A stretch of 64,000 bases of DNA. Origin: Bradyrhizobium frederickii. GTDB lineage: Bacteria > Pseudomonadota > Alphaproteobacteria > Rhizobiales > Xanthobacteraceae. Below are positions 52,993 to 61,313 of the stretch, piece after piece. The translations under genes were made by a program, and so were the position numbers. Position 1 is the stretch's first letter, and every line of letters begins with the position of its first letter. Under the pieces are notes generated by a model. That model saw nothing but the letters and a program-made list of their open reading frames with translations, ran no database searches and had not been told where the DNA came from. Location of the stretch: assembly GCF_004570865.1 (NCBI RefSeq), contig NZ_SPQS01000025.1:49566-113565 (forward strand). Direction: 5' to 3'.

Positions 52993-54186
52993 TCAGACGA
53001 CCTCCCTTGCCCTCAACCCCGCGATCTCCGCCGCATCGAATCCGAGCTCGCCCAGCACCGCGTCCGTATCCGCGCCGAGCTCCGGCGCCATCCGATCGAG
53101 CTTGCCGCCGCCATGGGCGAGCTTGAAGCCGCTGCCGGCAAAGCGCAGCCGGCCGTAGGGCGTGTCCAGCTCCTGGATCGCGCCGCGCGCCTTGATTTGC
53201 GGATGGTCGATCACTTCCTCGACCTTCCAGATGCTGGCGCAAGGTGCGCCCGCGTCTTCCAGAATGCTCTCCCATTCGCGCGCCGGCCGTGCCGCCAGCG
53301 CCGCCTCGATGATGGCGCGCAGCGCAGGTTCGTTCTCGTTGCGCGAAAACCAGTCGGCAAAGCGAGGATCAGACAGCGTGTCCTCGCGGCCGAGCGCAGC
53401 CATCAGCGCGCGATACTGCTTCTCGTTGTTGACGGCGAGCAGGATATGGCCGTCGCCGCATTTGAACAGGTTTGCCGTGGTCCTGCGGCTCACCGCCTGG
53501 TTGCCGGACAATGTCTGCCGATGGCCGGCGACCGACCAGTCCGCGATCTGGCCCGACAGAAACGCCAGCGTCGCCTCCAGCATGGAGACGTCGATCAACT
53601 GGCCCACGCCGGTGCGGTCGCGCTGGTACAGCGCGCTCGAGACGCCAAAAGCAGCGGTGGCGCCCGACAGCACATCGCAGACCGCAAAGCCGGCGCGCGT
53701 CGGTCCCGTCTCCGGATGGCCTGATATCGCCATGATGCCCGAGAGCGCCTGCATCTTGCCGTCATAGCCGGGCCGCAGGCGATCCGGGCCGGTCTGGCCG
53801 AAACCCGACACCGCGCAATAGATCAGCTTGGGGTTGATCGCCGAGAGCGCTTCATAGCCGATGCCGAGCTTGTCCATGACGCCCGGACGGAAATTCTCCA
53901 TGACGACGTCGACGCGGCTTGCGAGCTTCTTCACGATCGCGATCGCCTCCGGCTTCTGCAGATCGAGCGTCAGGCTGCGCTTGTTGCCGTTGACGGCCTG
54001 GAACGCCGGCGCCAGCCCGCGGTCGGCCCATTCCCGGGAGAGCGGCGTGCGGCGCATGTCCTCGCCCTCGCGCCGCTCGACCTTGATGACGTCGGCGCCG
54101 AGCAGCGCGAGCTGGTAGCTGGCATAGGGGCCGGCCAGCACTTGCGTGAAGTCCAGGATCTTCACGCCCTCGAACGGTCGCGTCAC
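52993..54186 (-). CDS. CaiB/BaiF family (class III) CoA-transferase
   Basis: Protein of 397 residues. Class III CoA-transferases move CoA between carboxylates through an aspartyl intermediate. Family landmarks: VKILDFTQVLAGPYASYQLA, VIKVERREGEDMRRT, GNKRSLTLDLQKPE and the region PGYDGKMQALSGIM, with the likely catalytic Asp. The substrate is unknown. A GrdB/PrdB-like gene ends 37 bp away at 54223 on the same strand, so the two may be cotranscribed. Confidence 0.9.
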   Translation of the reverse strand: MTRPFEGVKILDFTQVLAGPYASYQLALLGADVIKVERREGEDMRRTPLSREWADRGLAPAFQAVNGNKRSLTLDLQKPEAIAIVKKLASRVDVVMENFRPGVMDKLGIGYEALSAINPKLIYCAVSGFGQTGPDRLRPGYDGKMQALSGIMAISGHPETGPTRAGFAVCDVLSGATAAFGVSSALYQRDRTGVGQLIDVSMLEATLAFLSGQIADWSVAGHRQTLSGNQAVSRRTTANLFKCGDGHILLAVNNEKQYRALMAALGREDTLSDPRFADWFSRNENEPALRAIIEAALAARPAREWESILEDAGAPCASIWKVEEVIDHPQIKARGAIQELDTPYGRLRFAGSGFKLAHGGGKLDRMAPELGADTDAVLGELGFDAAEIAGLRAREVV

Positions 54187-54222
54187 GTCGCTCTCCCTTT
54201 TTGTTTTGGTTATCGGAGGACG

Positions 54223-55152
54223 TCAGGCGGCGCGGTTGCCGCGCGCGATCTCCTTCTGCTTGTCGAATTCGGCGCGGCGGCGCGCCAGCTCCTCCGGCGA
54301 AAGCTGCGCGACGTTGTTGTAGTCGAGCTTCCAGGAGGCGTCCTCGCTCCAGCGCAGCGGCGACTGCATCGTCGTCTGCGGGCCGCTCGCGCTCTCCAGC
54401 AGCGTGAGCGCGAGCTCCAGCGTCTGCGCCTGCGAGGCGACGTCGTGCGGCTTGCCGGCGGAATTGCCGAGCGGGAAATCCGAGAACAGGAAGCGCGGCG
54501 CGGCGGCGTGCTCGATGATGTCCTTGGCGCAGCCCATGATCACGGTCGGAATGCCGCCGGCTTCGAGATGCCGCGCCACCAGCGCCGTGGTCTGGTGGCA
54601 GACCGGGCAGTTCGGCACCAGCACCGCCGCGTCGACCTTGTCGGCAAGGCAGCGCGCCAGGATCTCCGGCGCGTCGGTGTCGAGCGTGACGCGATGGCTG
54701 CGATTGGTCGGCGTGCCGAAGAAGCGCTGGCTCACTTCGCCGATCCGGCCGGCGGCGGACGCCTTCAACAGCTGCGGCAGCGGAAACCAGGTGCCGCTGT
54801 CCGTCGCCGAGGTGTGCTTGCGGTCGTAGCCGATATGCGAGATGCGCAGGTCGTGCTGCTTCGACGTGTCGCCGTCATAGACCTGGTAGAACTTCGCGCT
54901 GCCGTTATACGCCGCGCCCGGCCCCTGGTCGCCCTTGGCGGGATCGTACGGGGCGGCGGTCGTGATGATGGTCACGCGCGACTTCGCCAGCGGCTTCTTC
55001 AGCGGCTGGAACGGCGCTGAGGTGTAATGCGCCCAGCGATACGGCGTGGTGTAGCCGATCGCCGCGTAATAATCCCGCGTGCGCTGCATGTAGGGGACGG
55101 GAGAATCATAATCGGGCGCAAAGCCGAATTCGTCGTCGCGCGGAGCGGACAT
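54223..55152 (-). CDS. GrdB/PrdB-like reductase-family protein with Cys in place of Sec
   Basis: Protein of 309 residues resembling the selenoprotein B subunit family of glycine/sarcosine/betaine and D-proline reductases. Similar parts: the N-terminal tract PVPYMQRTRDYYAAIGYTTP, RISHIGYDRKH, and the redox loop VPNCPVCHQTTALVARHLEA with C182 and C185 where the family has Sec. C208 is in PTVIMGCAKDI. The last 40 residues are charged. No Grd/Prd partners are nearby, and the organism is likely aerobic, so the reaction is probably different. It is first in a pair with the CoA-transferase. Confidence 0.65.
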   Translation of the reverse strand: MSAPRDDEFGFAPDYDSPVPYMQRTRDYYAAIGYTTPYRWAHYTSAPFQPLKKPLAKSRVTIITTAAPYDPAKGDQGPGAAYNGSAKFYQVYDGDTSKQHDLRISHIGYDRKHTSATDSGTWFPLPQLLKASAAGRIGEVSQRFFGTPTNRSHRVTLDTDAPEILARCLADKVDAAVLVPNCPVCHQTTALVARHLEAGGIPTVIMGCAKDIIEHAAAPRFLFSDFPLGNSAGKPHDVASQAQTLELALTLLESASGPQTTMQSPLRWSEDASWKLDYNNVAQLSPEELARRRAEFDKQKEIARGNRAA

Positions 55153-55386
55153 GGGCGCGTCTCCTGGTTCTTGGTTGGGACCAGACTAGAGGTAGTTTTG
55201 GGGTTGCTCAACGGGGGGCAGGGCGGCGCAGGACAGGATTGCAGCTCCGCGGGTGCTGTTTTTCCCCTCTCCCCTTGTGGGCAGGGCATTCGCATATGGT
55301 GTGCAGGATGCAGCGGCATCGCTCCCTCCCCCGCTTGCGGGGCAGGGCTATCGCATATGGCGCTTTGCGAGACCTGAGCGCGCGCC

Positions 55387-55522
55387 TCGTCCTTCGAGAC
55401 GACCGCTTCGCGGTCTCCTCAGGATGAGGCTAACAGCATTGGTGCTCGTTGAAACTGGTGCCGCGCGCCCGCATCCTCATCCTGAGGGCCCGCCAACGGC
55501 GGGCGTCTCGAAGGATGGCCAC
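55387..55522. repeat. Diverged family D repeat
   Basis: TCGTCCTTCGAGACG, CTCCTCAGGATGAGG, CATCCTCATCCTGAGGG and CGTCTCGAAGGATGG form nested inverted arms. Order and sequence differ from 13932-14062, but the CCTTCGAG and CCTCAGGATG units are shared. Confidence 0.55.
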
Positions 55523-55552
55523 AGGCGAGATCGGCTCCATATGCGATTGCCC

Positions 55553-55691
55553 TGGCTTGCGGGGGAGGGTCGGGGAGAGGGTGTCTCCGCGCAGGGATTA
55601 TTGAGAATAACTGAGGACGTCCCTGCGCGGCGAGAGCCCTCACCCGCCGCGCTCTGCGAGCGCGTCGGCCTCTCCCGCAAGCGGGAGAGGC
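55553..55691. repeat. Inverted repeat, family E
   Basis: GCTTGCGGGGGAGGG and GGGGAGAGGG on the left, CCCTCACCCGC and CCTCTCCCGCAAGCGGGAGAGG on the right. In the middle, CGCGCAGGGA (near 55588) pairs with TCCCTGCGCG (near 55619). Related to 50961-51096. Confidence 0.6.
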
Positions 55692-55769
55692 GGAGCAAGC
55701 CTGCAGACAATCCCCGTGTCATTCATATGCGATTGCTCTGCCTCTCCAGGGGAGGGCGAAGCGCTTCAC

Positions 55770-56351
55770 CTACCTGAACACATGCAGCGCCGCGTATTGC
55801 AGCAGCATGATCGCCTTGGCGTCGATGATGCGGCCGTCGGCGATCATCGCCAGGGCCTCGTCGATGGAAAGCTCCAGCACCTCGATGTCCTCGCCCTCGT
55901 GCGCGAGGCCGCCGCCGTCGCTCACCCGCATCTCAGGCTCGTACTCGGCGACGAAGAAATGCAGCTTCTCGGTGATGGCGCCGGGGCTCATGAAGGCCTC
56001 GAACACCTTGTGGACGTGGTGCAGGCGATAGCCGGTTTCCTCCTCCGCCTCGGCGCGGATCCGCTCCTCGGGCTCGGCATTGTCCAAGACGCCGGCGGCC
56101 GCCTCGATCAGGAGGTCGTCGTAGCCGCGGATGAAGGCCGGAAGGCGGAATTGTTTCACCAGGATCACCGTCCGCCGCGCGCGATTATACGGCAGCACGG
56201 CGGCGGCGTTGTCGCGCTCATAGGTCTCGCGGTGCTGCGTCTGCCATTCGCCGCTGGCGCGCCGGTACTCGAACGTCGTGGTCTTCAGCGTGGTCCAGCC
56301 GTCCGAGAGCACGCGGACGTCCTTGATGCGGACGCGGTCGGAAATGGTCAT
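55770..56351 (-). CDS. NUDIX hydrolase, NudK/ADP-sugar pyrophosphatase type
   Basis: Protein of 193 residues close to GDP-mannose/ADP-ribose pyrophosphatases. The Nudix box is AAAGVLDNAEPEERIRAEAE followed by EETGY, with the acidic metal ligands. The N-terminus (RVRIKDVRVLSDGWTTLKT) is the family dimer strand. It cleaves a nucleoside diphosphate sugar. The GNAT gene upstream is 9 bp away, so the two are likely cotranscribed. Confidence 0.88.
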   Translation of the reverse strand: MTISDRVRIKDVRVLSDGWTTLKTTTFEYRRASGEWQTQHRETYERDNAAAVLPYNRARRTVILVKQFRLPAFIRGYDDLLIEAAAGVLDNAEPEERIRAEAEEETGYRLHHVHKVFEAFMSPGAITEKLHFFVAEYEPEMRVSDGGGLAHEGEDIEVLELSIDEALAMIADGRIIDAKAIMLLQYAALHVFR

Positions 56352-56360
56352 GGCGGGATC

Positions 56361-56804
56361 TCAATTGCTTGGCGTCGTGGCGCGGCCGTCGAGCCACTTC
56401 TGGAACATCACGGAGGTCGATAGCTCGAAGCCCAGCGAGCCGTAGAACGCATGGGCCTCGGCATTCTCGCGCCGGACCAGGAGCTGCAGCTTCGAGATTC
56501 CGGCCGCACGCAGCCAGTCCTCGGCCGCGGCCATGATGAGGCGGCCGAAGCCGCGCTTCTGGCAGTCTGGATCGACCGCGACGTAGTAGACCCAGCCGCG
56601 ATGGCCGTCATGGCCGACCATGATTGTTGCTGCGATCGCGCCGTTGTCGCGGCCGATGAGCACGGTGGAATTGTCGCGCCGCCGCGCCAGCGCGATGTCG
56701 GCATGGGGATCGTTCCAGGGCCGCGTCAGGCCGCAGCGCTGCCACAGTGCGACGACCGGCTCGACATCGGCATCGGTGATGGTGTCGATCGCAAGCGCGC
56801 TCAC
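56361..56804 (-). CDS. GNAT family acetyltransferase (YpeA-like)
   Basis: Protein of 147 residues. The acetyl-CoA loop Q/RxxGxG/A is visible as CQKRGFGRLIMAAAEDWL, after the strand GWVYYVAVDPD. The C-terminus has AEAHAFYGSLGFE. The acceptor is unknown. Its start overlaps the stop of the FAD-linked oxidase by 4 bp (56801-56804), so it is third-party coupled to that gene. Confidence 0.85.
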   Translation of the reverse strand: MSALAIDTITDADVEPVVALWQRCGLTRPWNDPHADIALARRRDNSTVLIGRDNGAIAATIMVGHDGHRGWVYYVAVDPDCQKRGFGRLIMAAAEDWLRAAGISKLQLLVRRENAEAHAFYGSLGFELSTSVMFQKWLDGRATTPSN

Positions 56805-58228
56805 AGCACCTTCCCCGGATTCATGATGCCGAGCGGGTCGAGCATCGCCTTGATCGCGCGCATCAGCTCGATCGCGGTCTTGTCCTTGACGTCGGGCAGC
56901 TCGTCGCGCTTGAGCACGCCGATGCCGTGCTCGGCGGAGATCGAGCCGCCCATGCGCAGCACGATCTCGAACACCACCGCGTTCACCTCGTGCCAGCGGG
57001 CCAGGTAGTCCGCGGTGTTGGCGCCGATCGGCTGGCTGACATTGTAGTGCAGATTGCCGTCGCCGAGATGGCCGAACGGCACCGGCCGCGCGCCCGGGAT
57101 CAGCTTCACCACGGCGGCGTCGGCCTCGGCGATGAAGGCGGGCACGGCGGCGACGGGAACGGAGATGTCGTGCTTGATCGAGCCGCCCTCCGGCTTCTGC
57201 GCCGCCGACATCTCCTCGCGCAGCTTCCAGAAATTGTTGCGCTGGGCAAGGCTCGACGCGATCACGGCGTCGTCGACGATCTCCTCCTCCATGGCGCGGC
57301 CGAGGATCGTCTCCAGCGGCGTGCGGGCGTCGTCGCTGGCTGCGGACAATTCCATCAGCACGTACCAGGGGTGTTTTTCTGCGAGCGGATCGCGCACGTC
57401 GATGCCGTGGCGGACCGAGAAGTCCACCGCCATCTGCGACAGCAGCTCGAAGCTCGTCAGCGCGTTGGCGGCTTCGCTCTGCGCGATCGTCAGCAGCTTC
57501 AAGGCTGCGTCCGGCGATTTCAGGCCGACATAGGCGGTCTCGACCGACCGCGGCTTCGGAAACAGTTTTAAGGTCGCCGCCGTGATAATGCCGAGCGTGC
57601 CTTCGGCGCCGATGAAGAGATTGTGCAGATTGTAGCCGGTGTTGTCCTTCTTCAGCTTCGACAGCACATTAAGCACGCGTCCGTCGGCGAGCACCACCTC
57701 GAGGCCCAGCGCCATCTCGCGCGCGACGCCATAGGCGAGCGCGGCGGTGCCGCCGGCATTGGTGGAGAGATTGCCGCCGATAGTGCAGCTGCCTTCGGCG
57801 CCCAGCGACAGCGGAAACAGCCGGTCCACCTCGGCGGCCTTCTGTTGCGCCACCTGCAGCACCACGCCGGCTTCGACCGTCATGGTGTTGGAGGCGGTGT
57901 CGATCTCGCGGATCTTGTCGAGGCGCCGCAGCGACACCACGACCTCGCCATTGTGCGGCGTCTGGCCGCCGACGAGCCCGGTGTTGCCACCCTGCGGCAC
58001 CAGCGCGATTCTGTGCGCGGAGGCGAGCTTGCAGATTTCAGAGACCTCCGCCGTCGAGCCCGGCCGCAGCACCAGCGGCGAGCGGCCGTGGAACAGATTG
58101 CGCTCCTCGGTGACGTAAGGCTGGATGTCGTTCGCATCGGTGATGGCATGACGCTCGCCGACGATCTTACGGAATTGCTCGATCAGCTCGGGCGCAAGCG
58201 GAGGGACGGCAGGTGTATTGACGTTCAT
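56801..58228 (-). CDS. FAD-linked oxidase (D-2-hydroxyacid/glycolate dehydrogenase type)
   Basis: Protein of 475 residues of the GlcD/D-lactate/D-2-hydroxyglutarate dehydrogenase group. The PP-loop FAD domain has VPQGGNTGLVGGQTP, GGNLSTNAGG and GAEGTLGIITAATLKL. The substrate domain has the His motif GHLGDGNLHYNV and GGSISAEHGIGVLKRDEL, whose residues bind the hydroxyacid and a metal. The exact substrate is undetermined. The start is the ATG at 58228. It overlaps the GNAT gene. Confidence 0.9.
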   Translation of the reverse strand: MNVNTPAVPPLAPELIEQFRKIVGERHAITDANDIQPYVTEERNLFHGRSPLVLRPGSTAEVSEICKLASAHRIALVPQGGNTGLVGGQTPHNGEVVVSLRRLDKIREIDTASNTMTVEAGVVLQVAQQKAAEVDRLFPLSLGAEGSCTIGGNLSTNAGGTAALAYGVAREMALGLEVVLADGRVLNVLSKLKKDNTGYNLHNLFIGAEGTLGIITAATLKLFPKPRSVETAYVGLKSPDAALKLLTIAQSEAANALTSFELLSQMAVDFSVRHGIDVRDPLAEKHPWYVLMELSAASDDARTPLETILGRAMEEEIVDDAVIASSLAQRNNFWKLREEMSAAQKPEGGSIKHDISVPVAAVPAFIAEADAAVVKLIPGARPVPFGHLGDGNLHYNVSQPIGANTADYLARWHEVNAVVFEIVLRMGGSISAEHGIGVLKRDELPDVKDKTAIELMRAIKAMLDPLGIMNPGKVL

Positions 58229-58260
58229 TCTCGTGTCTCTTCTTCCACTCTTATCCCTTG

Positions 58261-58324
58261 CGCATGATCTTATCGGAAAACCGCTGCACACTTTGTGCTA
58301 ACGCGTTCGAGTCCGGATCATGCG
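58261..58324. repeat. Palindromic repeat, family F
   Basis: CGCATGATCTTATCGGAAAACCG on the left pairs partly with GTCCGGATCATGCG on the right, with a middle of CTGCACACTTTGTGC. Similar to 9152-9192. It fills the gap between the FAD oxidase and TsaC genes. Confidence 0.55.
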
Positions 58325-59332
58325 CTATCGCGCCACGGCCGCGCGCCGCAGCCGGTCGTTGATCGCTTCGCCAAGCTCTTGCTCGGGAATTGCCATCACC
58401 GCAATCGCCCGCGGGCCCGTCGCATCCAGGCTGCGAAGATAGCCGAACAGATTGGCGGCGGCTTCATCGAGATCACCGCTGGGCGACAAATTCATGACGG
58501 CCGACGCGGTATCGGCGCCAGGCAGGCGCGTGGAGCCGAACGCCAGCAGCGCCTCGCCGGGCGCAACCTCGCGCGCGTTGAGCCGCACGGAAGCGCGCGG
58601 CGCGTAATGCGAAGCCAGCATGCCCGGCGCCAGCGGCTGGCTGTCGTCGCTTTCGGCTTCCAGCGGCGGCCGCGCCAAGGTCGCCCCAAGCACCGCCTCG
58701 ATCCGCTCGCGCGACAAGCCGCCGGGCCGCAGCAGCATCGCCGTCTCGAAGCAGCCGACGATGGTCGATTCGACGCCGACCGTCACAGGCCCGCCGTCGA
58801 TGATCAGGTCGATCCGCCCCGCCAAGTCGCTCTCGACATGGGCGGCCAGCGTCGGCGAGACGTGGCCGGAGATGTTGGCGGACGGCGCCACCACGGCCCC
58901 GCCAAAGGCGCGCAGGATCGCCTGCGCGACGGGATGGGCGGGAATACGGATCGCGACGGTGTCGAGGCCGGCGGTGGCGAGATCCGCCACCGGGCAGCCT
59001 TCCGTCTTCGGCACCACCAGCGTCAGGGGCCCCGGCCAGAACGCCTCCGCCAGCTTCAACGCGCGCGCGTCGAACCGCCCGATCCGCCGCGCAGCCGGGA
59101 TATCAGCGACATGCGCGATCAGCGGATTGAACGCCGGCCGCCCCTTGGCGGCGTAGAGATGGGCGATGGCGGTGGCATTGGCGGCGTCCGCCCCGAGCCC
59201 GTAAACCGTCTCGGTCGGAAACGCGACCAGCCCGCCGGCGGCCAAGGCCCTGGCGGCAGCCTCCGCGCCGGCCGCGCCAGCCGGTAAAATCAGCGTTTCA
59301 AGGCCCGTTTTCACAGGGACAAAATTCCTCAT
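58325..59332 (-). CDS. tsaC: L-threonylcarbamoyladenylate synthase (Sua5 type)
   Basis: Makes threonylcarbamoyl-AMP for t6A37 of ANN-decoding tRNAs. The protein has 335 residues, the long Sua5 form. The YrdC domain (1-200) has LVAFPTETVYGLGADAANAT, AAKGRPAFNPLIAHV, WPGPLTLVVPK and PSANISGHVSPT. The linker has the conserved APGMLASHYAPRASVRL, which leads into the C-terminal Sua5 domain. The start is the ATG at 59332; upstream frame overlaps tRNA-Pro antisense and is not used. Confidence 0.93.
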   Translation of the reverse strand: MRNFVPVKTGLETLILPAGAAGAEAAARALAAGGLVAFPTETVYGLGADAANATAIAHLYAAKGRPAFNPLIAHVADIPAARRIGRFDARALKLAEAFWPGPLTLVVPKTEGCPVADLATAGLDTVAIRIPAHPVAQAILRAFGGAVVAPSANISGHVSPTLAAHVESDLAGRIDLIIDGGPVTVGVESTIVGCFETAMLLRPGGLSRERIEAVLGATLARPPLEAESDDSQPLAPGMLASHYAPRASVRLNAREVAPGEALLAFGSTRLPGADTASAVMNLSPSGDLDEAAANLFGYLRSLDATGPRAIAVMAIPEQELGEAINDRLRRAAVAR

Positions 59333-59382
59333 CTCGGCCGCTTGCGGTGCGTCAAACCCGACGCTATAAGCCGCCTTCTTGT

Positions 59383-59459
59383 CGGAGTGTGGCTCAGCCC
59401 GGTAGAGCACTGCGTTCGGGACGCAGGGGTCGCAGGTTCGAATCCTGCCACTCCGACCA
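59383..59459 (+). tRNA. tRNA-Pro (CGG)
   Basis: A 77-nt cloverleaf. Acceptor CGGAGTG pairs with CACTCCG; D arm GCTC/GAGC; anticodon stem CTGCG/CGCAG with loop TTCGGGA, giving anticodon CGG; T arm GCAGG/CCTGC with loop TTCGAAT; discriminator A and encoded CCA. Divergent from tsaC, and directly before a lower-GC two-gene segment. Confidence 0.97.
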
Positions 59460-59700
59460 TTCTTCCAAAAATCGACGTTTTCCAGAGGCTCGGCAGACCG
59501 GCCGCCAGCGCCTCGGAACGCCTTTCTGCAACGATTTCGGGATCGGGTCCACGGCCGATTTGGCCGGGCAGGGCGGCGTGAGCGCGCGGCATCGCTTGTC
59601 CCTTGCATGCGCCGACTGAATCGAGCTCCCCGCGCACAGGTGGTTGTCTTTCAACTCGCGGTAGTGCGATGCTATCGCTTCCTCTGGGGGGAGTGATATC
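59460..59700. other. Spacer between tRNA-Pro and the TcmP gene
   Basis: About 240 bp, with no gene seen. There is no second copy of the tRNA 3' end here. The last 60 bp is moderately AT-rich and could hold the promoter of the following pair. Confidence 0.4.
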
Positions 59701-60531
59701 GTGGCAAAAGTGGAGATTGATCCCGTCGATGGTCTGATGGTCGACGTCGTTGGGCCTTGGGCGTCTGAAAAGCACCAGCGCTTGAGTGAGTATATCAAGC
59801 TGGCGCGGGGCGCTCGTGCCAACTTCGTTCCGCCGAAGGGGACGGGCGGAGCTTCTTACATCGAGCTGTTCTCCGCGTCCGGTCGGTCCCGAATTGAGGG
59901 GACTTCGACCTATATCGATGGAAGCCCGCTCGTTGCATATAAGGCTGCTCGGGCTAGCGGTGTTCGATTCTCTGATCTTCACTTCAACGATATCGAACCT
60001 ACAAAGGCGCACGCCTTAGATGCTCGAATTCGCGCTTTGGGAGGGGCTGCGGTCGTCCATAACAAGCCCGCTCTGGAGGCAATTGACGACATCGTTTTCG
60101 CGCTCAACCCATCGGGGCTGCACTTCGCATTTCTTGATCCATACAATCTCGAGTACCTCTCCTTCGAGCTCATTGAGAAGTTGGCGCGATTCAAACATAT
60201 GGATATGCTAGTGCACGTGAGTGTGCAGGACCTTCAGAGGAATCTCGATCGTTATAGCGTTCAAGGCGGCGCGCTCGACAAATTCGCGCCCGGCTGGCGC
60301 AACCGAGTGAATCCCAACCAAGCGAACAATGCTTTTCGGGCTGCGTTGATGGAGTATTGGTTGGAGGAAATTCGCAAGCTTGGAACTATGCCTGCGCATG
60401 GAGCCGAACTCGTCGTTGGATCGAAGGGACAGCGCCTGTATTGGCTGATGTTCGTTGCCGCTCACGATTTAGCGCAAAAGCTTTGGAATGCTGTCCGGAA
60501 TCCTGGTGGGCAGAGAGAAATGGGCTTTTGA
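59701..60531 (+). CDS. Three-Cys-motif partner protein (TcmP)
   Basis: Protein of 276 residues from a GTG at 59701. TcmP proteins occur next to three-Cys-motif proteins of the Gp37/Gp68 group. A Rossmann, methyltransferase-like look is seen: YIELFSASGRSR followed by IDGSPLVAYKAA (motif-I position), DIEPTKAHALDARIRALGG (acidic second strand) and the catalytic-type HFAFLDPYNLEYLSF. A tract after residue 180 (DRYSVQGGALDKF, WRNRVNPNQANN) may bind a substrate. Codons are clearly less G/C-rich than the neighbours. Gap to the next gene is 1 bp. Reaction unknown. Confidence 0.8.
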   Translation: MAKVEIDPVDGLMVDVVGPWASEKHQRLSEYIKLARGARANFVPPKGTGGASYIELFSASGRSRIEGTSTYIDGSPLVAYKAARASGVRFSDLHFNDIEPTKAHALDARIRALGGAAVVHNKPALEAIDDIVFALNPSGLHFAFLDPYNLEYLSFELIEKLARFKHMDMLVHVSVQDLQRNLDRYSVQGGALDKFAPGWRNRVNPNQANNAFRAALMEYWLEEIRKLGTMPAHGAELVVGSKGQRLYWLMFVAAHDLAQKLWNAVRNPGGQREMGF

Positions 60532-60532
60532 C

Positions 60533-61276
60533 ATGGCTGACACGTCAATTGAATGGACGGATGTTACTTGGAACCCAGTCGCCGGTTGTACGGTGCTCTC
60601 GCCAGGCTGCACGAATTGTTACGCTATGCGAATGGCCGCACGACTCGATGCGATGGGAATGGCGAAGTATCGCGGTCTGACCCGTAAGAGCGGCGGCCGC
60701 GCGAAATGGAATGGGAAAATTAGGCTGGATCGAGAGGTGCTCACAGCGCCAGCAAAATGGAAGCGACCTCGTCGCGTCTTTGTCAATTCAATGTCGGATC
60801 TATTTCACGAATCTGTGCCTGAGAAATTCGTTGCAAATGTTTGGGATGTAATGGCGTCGAACCCACAGCACACTTTTCAGATACTCACGAAGCGCCCCAG
60901 CCGAATGGCAGACGTCACAGCAAGCCTCGGGGTCTTGCCCAACGTCTGGCTCGGGACAAGTGTTGAAAGTTCTGCGTATCTCAATCGGATCGACGATCTG
61001 CGCAGGGTAACCGCGGCTGTGCGGTTTATTTCGTTCGAGCCACTATTGGGGTCGGTAGCTGGCGCGAACCTCGTGGGGATTCAGTGGGTGATCGTGGGAG
61101 GCGAGAGCGGACCACGTGCACGGCCAATGGCCGAGGAATGGGTGGACGAGATCGAGGCTGCGTGTCGCGAGGCCAATGCGGCATTCTTCTTCAAGCAATG
61201 GGGCGGTGTTCGAAAGAAGGCGACTGGAAGGACCTATCGGGAAGCTACGTTCGATGAAATGCCTGTCGTAGCCTAA
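60533..61276 (+). CDS. DUF5131/phage Gp37-Gp68 family three-Cys-motif protein
   Basis: Protein of 247 residues from the ATG at 60533. The N-terminus carries the defining three Cys: C19, C26, C29 in VAGCTVLSPGCTNCYAMRMA, a radical-SAM-like layout (Cx6Cx2C). Further conserved parts: FVNSMSDLFHESVP, FQILTKRPSRM, NVWLGTSVES, FISFEPLLGSV and WVIVGGESGPRARPM, an alternating strand/helix pattern of a TIM-like barrel. The fold and spacing suggest a radical SAM-like enzyme acting with the TcmP upstream (1-bp gap). The native role of the pair is not established. Confidence 0.85.
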   Translation: MADTSIEWTDVTWNPVAGCTVLSPGCTNCYAMRMAARLDAMGMAKYRGLTRKSGGRAKWNGKIRLDREVLTAPAKWKRPRRVFVNSMSDLFHESVPEKFVANVWDVMASNPQHTFQILTKRPSRMADVTASLGVLPNVWLGTSVESSAYLNRIDDLRRVTAAVRFISFEPLLGSVAGANLVGIQWVIVGGESGPRARPMAEEWVDEIEAACREANAAFFFKQWGGVRKKATGRTYREATFDEMPVVA

Positions 61277-61313
61277 GCTCAGACGTGCCCTACAAGACTG
61301 ACTGAGGAATTGC

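Larger units (their letters stand above)
55153..55769. other. Repeat-rich intergenic region
   Basis: About 617 bp without a gene. It holds a diverged family D block (55387-55522), a family E block (55553-55691) and four copies of CATATGCG or its reverse complement (near 55291, 55351, 55538, 55724), each next to a GGGC or GCCC stretch and placed in inverted orientation. The promoter of the GrdB-like gene should be in the first 100 bp. Confidence 0.6.

Noticed and set aside
54223..55152. Selenocysteine in the GrdB-like protein
   Set aside because: The redox positions are ordinary Cys codons and the frame has no internal TGA.
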